A stretch of 64,000 bases of DNA, from the NCBI GenBank assembly GCA_034440575.1, contig JAOTOL010001655.1:1809501-1873500 (forward strand), written 5' to 3'. This document shows positions 26,701 to 64,000 of the stretch, in pieces. The position numbers were made by a program, and so were the translations under genes. Below the pieces are notes generated by a model. It saw nothing but the letters and a program-made list of their open reading frames with translations, was not told the origin of the DNA and did no database searches. This DNA is from Imbricaverruca yamaguchii (taxonomy: Eukaryota; Arthropoda; Thecostraca; Neoverrucidae). The first letter of the stretch is position 1; each line of letters opens with the position of its first letter.

Positions 26701-29700
26701 GAATAGTAAAACATATTTCGTTATTAAAATCGATGTGATAATTTTATTTTAATGTCGCTTTTAACTTGTGCATATCAATATCCCTCTATCTTGTTCCTGA
26801 GACCACGTGACCTATGACGACACTTCCGCTGTAAAACCGGCTCATCGCGACGGGACCCACTGGGGCCATGAAACTCATTTGGGGAGCGTTCAAAATCTTG
26901 GCCACCAATCCGTCTAAAGACAACTGAAGTTAGCAATAATTCCAATGAATCGCGGGTGAACTCGGCCCATTAGTCGTGGGACCAGTCCCTCGGAGAAGTG
27001 TTTGTTCAAGGATGATCCCGGTTGTGTGGTCTGCCCAATGTGAGTCAGTGCGAGTTATCCTGATCTCTGCCAACAGATATGTTATTTGTGCGTTCACATC
27101 ACATCAAGCCCATTCATCATAAATATTTGTTTGTGAACTCTGGAATTGCTTCACGCACCTACACTCAGGCAACATCTATCCCATTTCCATATATCATGGG
27201 TATATAATTTTGGGGAGTACTTGGCTACTGAGGGCATTTCCCACTAGATGCATTCCTCAACACAATTGTACGTATTCGCGACTCAGCTTGCTGACATATT
27301 GCTGACTTAGAAGTTAGCTATATGTACATATATAATGCTTACATGGTACATACAGCATGAAATGCTGACATTTATTTTTAATTCCATTAAAGAAATGCCA
27401 CCTGGTTATGGACAACTAATTTTTTTAGTGCAGCAAAATTTTAGGCATGGCTTAGTTTGGCAAGATGTTCATGCATACAAAAATGGTGACATTGGTTTTC
27501 AGCTCCACTAAAACAAGGTCAGTTGTCAGTTAGTGCATACCTGTTTTTTTTTGTACTCCAGCCTAAAAAAAAATTTGTACTCCACTACCAAGAAAAAAAT
27601 ATGAAAATCCTACACTGATTTTCAGTGCTTCATTCTGTTTTTCTGTTCGTTTTTATGGTGCGCAAATATGCTAAACAATGTGTCAACCCTGCTTCAGTAT
27701 CAGCATGCACCCTGTGCAACCATGCGTGGAAAAGCCATCTTCATCAACAATTTGTTTGCTGAAGATGACTTCAACCATTGCATACATGTACGTTTTCCTG
27801 GAACAAATTTTCTCTTCTTTTTGCTTGCCACACTATTTTTCTTCAAAAGTTACATCAATAAAGGAATACATTGCACCATATTTAGTCCACAGACGAATTA
27901 ATATTGGAATAAATAAACAACTTGGTTGTCCCATGTATTTCTGATGTAATGCACAACTTCCGGCGGTCGCATGTTTTATATGAAACATTTTGTATACTAG
28001 AATTTAGAATGGATGCAGTTACAGCAAGGCTAGGAAATACATAACAATAATCAGTACCATTTCCGGTAAGTATTCGTGGTCATACAGGCCACGAAAGCAT
28101 GTGTATGTTTGATGTTTTGCCGATCTTATATTTTATGCTATAATTATGCAAACATACTTGTCTGGCCTGCCAAAGGCCAACCAGAGTGGACTTGAATTAG
28201 GGTGATAACGAACCGTACCTTGCACCTGATGTTGTGCCCCCCCCCCCCAACAATAACAACAAAGACACTCATTGTCAGTACCGGTAGCTGGGTAAGTTTT
28301 GAGGAGACCATTCAAGAGTGGGAGGTTATCCAGTAGGTATGACGTGATATGAAAACGACCGTGTGGGACACATGAAATCCACTTTAGAAAAGGTGGATGA
28401 ATATGATTTTTGTAATATCTTCCTGTGGAATATCTACCTGAGGAACTACCTGTTCATTGAATGGACAGACTGGGGTTTGATGTGCCTTCATCATGTGCCG
28501 TGAGCTTAACTCTAGGGCCATAGCCAACATTGTGATGTGGAGGTAGTGGTGATATTTTGTGTTCATTCATGTAATTCTAGCATAATTTGTACATGCATTT
28601 TCGTAGTTATAAATTATTCGTGAAATAGGGTGGAATATTCACTTTTTGAACACTCAATCAATATCCTACTTCAAGAAGTATCGACATACTGCTCATTGAT
28701 GTGTGCTTGTGAAGTCTTCACGTCTCCTTTGTAACTTTATCCCGCTTATAAGTGTCGTATCGATACTCCCGATAAGGAATGGTGATGCACGAACATCTCG
28801 CAATACAATTTCAGGTGAATGGGTGATCTAGAATGTGATGTAGCATACAATGTCAGTTCGTAGCATAGGAGTATTCTCCCTATTCCGAATATAACTCTTC
28901 GTAAATTATAAATATCAAATTAAGTGATAAAGGCACAGTCATAAGTACCTGCATGCACCATTGGCTCACATTGGTGTCTGAATGCCATCAAAAGCGTTTT
29001 ACATAACACCAAATCCATGGCAAGTTTGAACATCCTACTATGGTTGTTTAGACATTTCACACTTCACGAAACACCATTATTTTAGCCCTGCATGGACGAC
29101 GTGGAAGCAAGTAATTCGAATGTTATCCGTCAAGCTGTCCGATTTCGACGAGGTAGCCGGCTGATTGTGACCAGCACCAGCGCTGGGCTCAAAATGACCC
29201 TCATACTCGACCCTCCCCCATCTAAGAGTTCCAATTCGTCATTAGCAGTGCCAGCCTTGTGCACCAGGGCAGAGTGTCCAGGTGTTTATTTAGTGACCTC
29301 GCCGGGAATTTCCCCGGGAGGAGAGAACAAATAGTGATGAAGGTGCCAGTTAATGGGTATCACTAGGGATCTACCTTCCCGGTGTAGTGGAGGTGCCGAT
29401 TGAAGTGCGTTCCCAGTATTATACGTCTGGAAGGATGAGACACCGCTCTAGGGATGTGATCGGGATTGTTACGAAGTGGCGAAGATGCTGATTCGTGGGC
29501 GTTGCCAGGACAGTGAGTTGACGCAGGGTGAGATTAGAGCGGAGGATCCACAAAATCCCGATCGCCGACGAGTTTCAATTTTTTTCTAATCGAATACTCG
29601 AGAACGAATTTGCGAATACTAAAGAGTATTGCCGTTGATATGTCTCAGGAGAGTGGCGGTAGAGAGGATTCCTGGCAGTTTCAGTATTTCACGATCACGA

Positions 29701-32536
29701 CTTTTGTTACAAAGGATGAGTGACACTTTAAGGATGTCATGAATTTGTCTCGAGTGGGTGATGGTAGTGCCCATTCGGGCAGTTCTGAGGAATTCATGGC
29801 AAGGGGGTTTAGATGCGGATTCACGCACATCACCTGATATTTTCTAGATAGGGCAGCGGAAACACCGAAATATTTACAGAAATACTTGCGGCAGTAACAC
29901 ACTCAACCATTTTATACAATACCACATCTAACATCATGGTCGAGAAGCCATCGTGTTCGTGGTCAAGTGTGTTTCGTCTGTCGCGAGACATCCCTGTGGA
30001 CCTACCTGCCGGCCGGCTGGGTGAACTGCCATCCGCTGCCGCTTCATCGTCTTACTCCGTCGCTTTGTCTTCTTCTGGTCGTATTGTTGAACGATCTCCA
30101 TCACACTGAGCCCGTTTGTAATTGTCACACAAGAGCTTGGTGTCGGAGCCCGTTCTCCGTCACACTTCGAAATCGCCACACTGAGACTATTGCCAGCACA
30201 AACCGTCACGCTACAGGTCTCAAGTGCTCAGCTACCTTCGTTAGCGTTTCACTGCATCGCCAGCGGCTCAGGTCATCTGGCGCGGTACATTGACTCGGTT
30301 CACTGACGATCTATCGCTCCAGGCGAGGAACGGCATAGTCAGCCGACCTAGGTCAGCCGGCGCAGTACACTGGCGACCCAGGCCCCAGGCGAGGCACGGC
30401 GCGGTCAGCCAGCGGGGTTGTCCGGTCCTGGTCATGGTCAATCGCCGACTCAGCGTGATAAGGATTGCACAGCAAGACTTACTGGACCATGTCGCCATTG
30501 CCTAAGGATATTGTCGGATTGACTTGAATATGCCGAAAAAACGGCCGTGCCAATTATTATGCATGCATAGTCTCGCTGCAATCGTGGTGTTTTGCTGCAA
30601 ACTGTATTATGTGGATAATTGCTACATGCACCTGTTCACAAGTGTGTCGTTCGTTTAATGGTATAGGTACAACATTTGAGCAGTCACCTGTTCTTTCTTC
30701 ACGCCTCGTGTCATGGCGAGACAACTTAGTACACTTGGCCGTCGACAGGGGGTGCGGCACCACCAGCGTCCGCCCTCCCGGACACGGACACGGACCCGGG
30801 CCGACCGCCGTGTCCGCCCATCACGCACGGCGAGTGTATCGTCGACAGAAAGAGTGCGTTCCAGCCGCACTGCGCGTTCGTCACCTCTGTCCAGCAAGTC
30901 CGGTGAGATGCCGCTACAACTGGACACGGCGCGTACCGCGATCACCAGTTGTGGCCTGCTCGGCCGTCAGTTGTGGCCTGCTCGGCCGTCAGTTGTGTCC
31001 TGCCCCGGCCGTCAGTTGTGGCCTGCCCCAGCCGTCAGTTGTGGCCTGCCCCAGCCGTCAGTTATGGCCTGCTTCAGCCGTCAGTTGTAGCCTGCCCCGG
31101 CCGTCAGTTGTGACCGGCCCCGGCCGTCAGTTGTGGCCTGCCTCAGCTCTCAGTCGTGGCCTGCCTCAGCCGTCAGTTGTAGCCTGCCCTAGCCGTCAGT
31201 TGTAGCCTGCCCCGGCCGTCAGTTGTGGCCTGCCCCGGCCGTCAGTTGTGTCCTGCCTGAGCCGTCAGTTGTGTCCTGCCTCAGCCGTCAGTTGTAGCCT
31301 GCCCCGGCCGTCAGTTGTGGCCTGCCCCGGCCGTCAGTTGTGGCCTACCTCAGCTCTCAGTCGTGGCCTGCCCCAGTCGTCAGCTGTGACCTGTCTCGGC
31401 TGTCAGTTGTTAATTCCAAAATATTTTGAATCAAAATGAAATAAAATAAAAACCTTCATATTATCCTGAAAGACTAAGAAAGCTTGCCATAGATAATGGG
31501 TCTAGGACCTTAGCTTCGCACATAGAACCGAATTAACCAGATGTTCCACCCTAACAATTTGTCGTGTTTACCTATGCAACGGTCGCGTTTGTAGGCGCCA
31601 CATGACCGGTGGAGTCGATGCGCCCTAAAGCTCAAACAACCAACTAACAGTCACGCCGATGGCTGAGGCCGCGGCGGCACCAGCGGCCGTGCCTGCCGAA
31701 GCAGACGTGACCCCGCCCCGTAACGTCCTCAGTCAGGTGGTGGCGCAGCTGCTGGAGAACCGCAAGATCGCCGCGGCCGCGCACAACATGTGGGCGTACC
31801 GGATATCGGGAGCCGCCGCCGGCACGTTCCTGCAGGACTGCGACGACGACGGCGAGGCGCACGCCGGCGGACGCATGCTCCACCTGCTGGAGGTCAGGGT
31901 CGCCGCCGTTGGGCTGGCTGGGTCACGTTCACTGGTGCTGGCTATTTGTTGGGTAGTACGGCTTGACGGGAGCATTTTCCCCGCGCTCGTGTGGCGGTAT
32001 GTTCGGCAGTGTAAAGCCCAAATTGAGTGTCTCAGGTCTAAAAATAAATGGTGAGGAATAACTCACGTGGAGCATTATCTATTTATAATTATGCAGGCAT
32101 GTGCAACCATGGGCACGATCTGAGCCGCTGAATTGTGCCCATGGTTCACTGGATATTTCGTCGCTGTTTTGCCGTCCCTAGTCCTATATCCCCAGCCAGA
32201 TTTGTTTTCGGGACTGCCTCTTCTCTGGCTATTTCGGGAGTGTGGGATGGCGGGATGGAGGAAGCCGGATAGAAAGAAAGATGTGGCGCAGTGTAGATAA
32301 GGTGAGGTGACTGAATGTTCACCCTACCCTGCATGCTTTATTTGCACATATTCACACACAGCTCTGTGCGCCAGATCCTGGCCGTGAAGAATGTGGTGGT
32401 GGTGGTGACTCGGTGGTTCGGCGGTACACTGCTGGGCCCGGACAGGTTCCGACACATCAACAACGCCACCCGCCAAGTGTTACAGCTCAGTGGCGCCATC
32501 TCGGCGACGGATGACAAAAAGAAGTCGAAAAGGTGA
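23668..32536 (+). CDS. IMPACT: IMPACT/YIH1-like GCN2 regulator (six exons, 5' exon missing)
   Basis: Proteins of this family bind GCN1 through the RWD domain and so limit activation of the kinase GCN2 during amino-acid shortage; they act in the cytosol. Exons are 23668-23784, 24353-24468, 25076-25164, 30749-30902, 31733-31892 and 32375-32536. All have AG/GT borders and the intron phases match in order (0, 2, 1, 2, 0). They encode 265 residues. The RWD part has EIEALSSIYEQEW and the family YPxxxPP motif in VDYPTESPPQYELLAPWL. The UPF0029 part has VDRKSAFQPH, LENRKIAAAAHNMWAYRI, FLQDCDDDGE and RWFGGTLLGPDRFRHINN. Human IMPACT is about 320 residues; here the acidic linker is shorter and proline-rich. 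The start exon is not identified. Introns are 480-830 bp except one of 5.6 kb. Confidence 0.9.
24100..24345. repeat. Degenerate array before IMPACT exon 24353
   Basis: Irregular repeats of words like 'gctgatcctgct', 'catctgnnctgtgctgaccc' and 'ccctgatgatccatgttg', with spacing of about 20-30 bases, fill the end of the intron up to the acceptor region. Confidence 0.5.
24353..24468 (+). CDS. IMPACT: IMPACT-like exon: RWD core with YPxxxPP motif
   Basis: The acceptor is TTTGCAACAG and the donor CTACTG|GTACGT. It starts in phase 0 and ends in phase 2; the split Trp codon is completed by the first base of the next exon. It encodes VTLPVDYPTESPP and the APWLRGE helix. The frame stays open for about 140 codons past the donor because the intron begins with 21-bp repeats. 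Confidence 0.9.
24469..24790. repeat. 21-bp array starting at the 5' splice site
   Basis: About 15 units of 21 bases, consensus near 'TATCGTCCTGCCTGTGACGA'. Counting from the first intron base, unit 1 is GTACGTCC...GACAGA, so the donor is part of the array. Every unit is three times seven bases, so the exon's frame continues as heptads of the type IVLPVTD until a stop at 24886-24888. Confidence 0.9.
25076..25164 (+). CDS. IMPACT: IMPACT-like exon: end of RWD domain
   Basis: The acceptor is TTTTATTTGCAG and the donor TTGACAG|GTATGT. It enters after two bases of a Trp codon and leaves in phase 1. It encodes DNIGSSILYLWIERIKEFLE, matching the conserved IGxSILYLWVEKI helix of the family. Confidence 0.9.
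25165..30280. other. Large IMPACT intron, AT-rich, no gene recognised
   Basis: Most of the 5.6-kb intron. It holds a short AT array with CAATATTT words at 25575-25630, poly-C at about 28240, and a degenerate satellite-like stretch at 29330-29830 containing GGAGGTGCCGATT. No transposon protein was recognised. Confidence 0.5.
30240..30420. repeat. Two- to three-copy ~80-bp repeat before an IMPACT exon
   Basis: CCAGGCGAGGAACGGCATAG and CCAGGCGAGGCACGGCGCGG are paired with upstream words CATCTGGCGCGGTACA and CAGCCGGCGCAGTACA. This indicates two full tandem copies with a period of about 75-80 bases. Confidence 0.6.
30749..30902 (+). CDS. IMPACT: IMPACT-like exon: linker and start of UPF0029 domain
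   Basis: The acceptor is CCGTCGACAG and the donor AAGTCCG|GTGAGA; entry phase 1, exit phase 2. The first half encodes a Pro/Asp linker, much shorter than in vertebrate IMPACT. The second half encodes ITHGECIVDRKSAFQPH and FVTSVQQVR, matching the HGIPITDRRSTFQAH block of the family. This frame is not the longest one here and contains no Met, so it is easily overlooked. Confidence 0.85.
30950..31410. repeat. 23-bp minisatellite in IMPACT intron
   Basis: About 20 copies of a 23-base unit, GCCGTCAGTTGTGGCCTGCC plus CCG, beginning about 48 bases after the donor at 30902. The period is not a multiple of three, so frames through it are not maintained as one peptide repeat. Confidence 0.95.
31733..31892 (+). 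CDS. IMPACT: IMPACT-like exon: UPF0029 core
   Basis: The acceptor CGTAACGTCCTCAG includes a good branch point (CGTAAC). The exon enters in phase 2, completing Arg, and ends in phase 0 at CTGGAG|GTCAGG. It encodes QVVAQLLENRKIAAAAHN and FLQDCDDDGEAHAGGR. An ATG at 31660 begins an open frame that includes this exon, but its first 24 codons have no family counterpart while the spliced join matches the family in length exactly, so the internal acceptor is preferred. Confidence 0.85.
32375..32536 (+). CDS. IMPACT: IMPACT-like last exon
   Basis: The acceptor is CTGTGCGCCAG and phase is 0. It encodes ILAVKNVVVVVTRWFGG and LLGPDRFRHINN, then a short Lys-rich tail ending at the TGA at 32534-32536. 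The C-terminal basic tail also occurs in the human protein. No clear AATAAA was seen in the next few hundred bases. Confidence 0.9.
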   Translation: MLAVKNVVVVVTRWFGGTLLGPDRFRHINNATRQVLQLSGAISATDDKKKSKR

Positions 32537-32539
32537 CGC

Positions 32540-32808
32540 CAGGTGGCCACTGAATGTGGTACGTTTGCAGTGTGACTGGAAGTTGTGCCCGTGGTTTGTT
32601 CACTGTGTCTTACGTGTATCCAGATGATGGATGATGTAATGTGGCGTGACATATTAGATACCAAAATGTGGATATATTTTGTATTGCAATATTTTTCCTA
32701 TTTTATGACGATGTAAAACATGTATTTGCACTGGTATGTGCACACAAAGACAAGATCAGACATATTCCAGGAATCTCCAGAAATCTGTAGAACCTGTGTG
32801 TATGTATG

Positions 32809-32842
<34 letters not shown>

Positions 32843-33645
32843 TGTATGTATTTGTGTATGTGTGTGCGCGCGTGTGCGCGCACGCGCGCGAATGTGTGTC
32901 GGGACACTGCACATTTTAATATACTGCCATTGAGAACTGTGTTTTTGCACTTGTCCACTCACCTTTCACCAATGCGAACAAAGTTCTTGAAGGTTCACGG
33001 TTGGGCGTTAAATAGCAACCAGCTTTTGCACGTTCTTCAGCCAAAATCGTGAATGTGCGAGGCAAATCGTGTGTATTTCAGGTGCCAGGACACGTCACCA
33101 GTTAACAAGTATGAGATAACGGAATAGTATGCGACATGGGGCCACGATGTAACAATAACCAAAACAAACAGCACGCCGCTTAACAGAAAACAATTACGGC
33201 GTGCTCACTAGCTACAATACTTACAGCATCTCTCGGAGCGCAATGAGTACGACCAGTTCATGTGCCTAGGGTAGTACCTTCGTCCCCAGGTCCCGATGCA
33301 TCTGAACAATCGTTACGTCTTCTCCGCTTTAGGCACAACCCTGACATCACTTGAATTTGCCCTCCACCTGCGATGGACATTTCGCGAGCTTTTCAAGAAT
33401 CACAGAACACAATCGTTACCCGGTTAAGACTCACAACTTAACCAGCTTCCTCCCCGTAAACAGAATCAACGGGGCGCGAATGATCAAGAGCTGGTCGGAG
33501 CGCCGTGAACCCCAAACAAACAAATAAGCCCCTGTGTCTTTGTCTGTCCCTGACATCGCCTCAGTAACACACACTACGCCATGTGGTCGCCGCTGCCCGT
33601 GATTCACACTTTGCAATGGGCGCACACGAACCAGTAAAGCATCGC
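32540..33645. other. Intergenic sequence with (GTAT)n/(GT/CG)n microsatellite
   Basis: Holds the presumed 3' untranslated region of the IMPACT-like gene. A microsatellite at 32797-32885 runs from (TATG)n into alternating purine-pyrimidine GTGTGCGCGCG, a potential Z-DNA tract. Nothing else was recognised. Confidence 0.6.
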
Positions 33646-34623
33646 TTAACCCCGTCTATCCGGTCAGATCCTCATTCCGTCTCGGGGGGGTGTTGATAGG
33701 AACCCCCTCTAATAGCAAAACTAAGCGTCGCACGAAAGCGAAAGACGTGTCATCGGGAAGCGCTCGAGAATTAGGGTTCGACACCACCCAGCAAAAAAAA
33801 AATCCCCAAAAGTGAAGTCACTAGGGGGCTATATTTTAATGACGTGCATCATGTTTTTGGCTCTGGGTGTTCGTTTTGGGTGATATGAGAGAAAAAATAT
33901 TTGGAATCGGAAATGGACAGCGAAATTGACCAGGACCATAACAAATTTGTCCTCCGAAAAATATTTTATCGTTCTGAAATTTGAAAATTTAGTTAGTTTT
34001 CTCTAATTTCCCTTTTCTAATGAATAAAGCGGACCGAAAAACGTTCGAAATAAACCTCTTAAAAATAGATGCTTACTTTAGCCAGAATCTTCGACTTCAA
34101 CTCTAACAGGCGGCGACGAGTGGTCTAGGGGTAAGTTGCTCGTCTCACAATCGAAAGATTGTGGGTTCGAGTATCACCTGTCGCTACTCTTCGCCCGCAA
34201 CCAATCGGCGTGAGAGATTGGCGACGCTATATGACTCGACGGTCGATGTGTCGTAAAACCAATAACCAACCGAACTCAACAGGCAAATATACAAAATTAA
34301 TAGGTAATAAAAACAAGAAAAAAAGAAAAATGTATTGCGTACGTCTTGTTGCATCCCTAAAGATAAGCAGCCGCTGACAGTTTCATTTAAATATCTGCAT
34401 CCGTTAAAGTGTGACGACTGGTTGAACGTATATGGAGCTGACCTTACTTGACCTTGACTAACTCGTCGACCTTAGATGACCCGACTTCACAGGTTTGACA
34501 CAACATGCCAAATCGGTGTGGAAAAGGTATGTCAAATTTCCGCGCGCCGTTCTTTCACTACCCGCGAAAAATCTGAGGGTGTGGCGGTTGACCCCCCCCC
34601 CCCCCCGAGACGGTGCGGGTTAA
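33646..34623 (+). mobile_element. TTAA-flanked piggyBac-type MITE, copy A
   Basis: Both ends are TTAA (33646-33649 and 34620-34623), followed inward by CCCCGTCTATCCGG on the left and, reversed, CCCGCACCGTCTCGG on the right. A second copy lies inverted at 58922-59695 and aligns over nearly its whole length, for example GCGTCGCACGAAAGCGAAAG and GTTGCATCCNTAAAGATAAG. Copy A is longer because a SINE is nested at 34112-34272 and about 80 further bases are inserted near 34430-34500. TTAA target sites and CCC ends are the piggyBac signature. It encodes no transposase. Confidence 0.8.
34112..34272 (+). mobile_element. tRNA-derived SINE nested in MITE copy A
   Basis: 161 bases with a tRNA-like head: A box TGGTCTAGGGG, stem-loop ACAATCGAAAGATTGT and B-box region GGTTCGAGTAT. 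The 3' tail is CGTAAAACCAATAACCAACC. It is flanked by the duplication AACTCTAACAGGC (34099-34111) and AACTCAACAGGC (34273-34284), one base apart. MITE copy B has the unoccupied site. A functional tRNA is unlikely: the anticodon arm is irregular and the acceptor stem incomplete. Confidence 0.85.
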
Positions 34624-34837
34624 AGTGCCAGACCGTTTCCCCCGCCGTTTTTTATGTCCCCCTCCCCTACCCCTCCTCCCCCTTCGTTAGCGGCGCCCTC
34701 GCACAACTTCACGAGCATAACCTTTCCCATCGGCCGACCAGCGTCTGCGGCCGCACGGAGCTTGCAGAGGGCTGCGTCCTGACCTCGACAGTGGCACCCA
34801 TCCGGGCCGGCCATCACGGCACGGCCGGACGTGGCCC

Positions 34838-63457
<28,620 letters not shown>

Positions 63458-63931
63458 CTCCGGCGACGACTGGAGGCTGGCGCGTCGGCGGCCACCAGCT
63501 CACCTCGTGGCCGAGGCTGGCGCGTGGCCCGAGGCAGCCGGGTGCGGCCTCGGCGTCCAGCACGTGTCGGCCGGCCATACCTCCGACCAATCGGCATAGT
63601 CGCCCAGCTTTCACTGCGTCGTCCAGCCACCCACTTAGGTGTATTAGATAGCTATAGCCAAAGAAAACATTTGTCAAGCTGCAAAGCACTGTTTGGAGCA
63701 CATGGTGTCATGGATTGCGTCCATTGTACTATGTTAAGCATCGATGGTTAAGGCTACCATTGCTATGTAGAGTTTGAATCCTCTTGAAATATAATTAGTT
63801 ATCAATGGTGGACATGAATATTGAAGGTAAACTGCGAAATTATGTATAAATAATGGTTGATCCCAACTTTTGTGGACATTCAGTATTCAAATACGATTGT
63901 GTAATATGATAGGCTAAGCAACACTAACACT

Positions 63932-64000
63932 TTTAGTGGTACTAGTAGTAGTGGGAGTAGTATAAGTAGCTATGGTGATAGTAGTGGTAGCAGTAGTAGT
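63932..64000. repeat. (AGT)n-like trinucleotide repeat
   Basis: An imperfect AGT/GGT/GAT trinucleotide run reaches the end of the window. Confidence 0.85.

Noticed and set aside
27690..27790. Caspase-like word MRGKAIFINNLFAEDDF
   Set aside because: Only the RGxAIxINN string resembles the caspase p20 start; no neighbouring caspase motif or second exon was seen and the match is too short.
31660..31732. Start of a separate gene at ATG 31660
   Set aside because: The 24 codons before the family block have no counterpart, and the phase-2 acceptor at 31732 joins exon 5 to give the exact family spacing.
34112..34190. tRNA gene
   Set aside because: A and B boxes are present but the acceptor stem and anticodon arm are irregular, and the unit has a tail and target duplication: a SINE.

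Overview
This window is eukaryotic, almost certainly from an invertebrate animal and perhaps an arthropod; the sequence alone does not fix the species. The evidence is: two animal-type genes split by GT-AG introns, a degraded non-LTR retrotransposon of the I/ingi type, tRNA-headed SINEs, TTAA-flanked MITE-like elements, many minisatellites, and long stretches with no coding signal. Most open frames are chance frames or read through tandem repeats.

Two genes could be assembled exon by exon from family conservation, splice sites and matching intron phases. (1) An IMPACT/YIH1-type regulator of GCN2 lies on the + strand, with six exons between 23668 and 32536. They cover the RWD domain and the C-terminal UPF0029 domain; the short first exon with the start codon was not found. 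(2) A SOUL-family (HEBP2-like) heme-binding protein lies on the - strand, with six exons between 63457 and 34838. A signal-peptide exon is joined in phase to an extended N-terminal region and then the SOUL domain, giving a 297-aa model. The two genes converge, with stop codons about 2.3 kb apart. Nothing links their functions.

Layout: 1-7.3 kb is mostly unassigned, with a SINE-like unit, a 41-44-bp array and the 3' end of an I-like retroelement. 7.3-15 kb holds a 99-bp higher-order array, unassigned sequence and an array rich in TGACGTCA. 15.4-19.6 kb holds a 382-bp element with target-site duplications next to a longer, inactivated I-like copy. 19.6-23.6 kb is unassigned. 23.7-32.5 kb is the IMPACT gene. 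33.6-34.6 kb is a TTAA-flanked MITE with a SINE nested inside it. 34.8-63.5 kb is the SOUL gene, whose introns hold several minisatellites, a second SINE, an A-rich block that looks like an assembly error, a dead RT fragment, a hAT-like MITE, perfect small hairpins and a second, inverted copy of the TTAA MITE.

The most striking pattern is that minisatellites abut exon boundaries and their units carry the splice-site sequence itself. In IMPACT exon 3 the 21-bp units begin at intron base 1. In SOUL exon 5 the 30-bp units repeat the first nine intron bases. In SOUL exon 3 the downstream array repeats a donor stronger than the real one, and the upstream array repeats the acceptor plus the start of the exon five times with an exact 55-bp period. 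Two of these arrays continue the exon's reading frame for over 100 codons.
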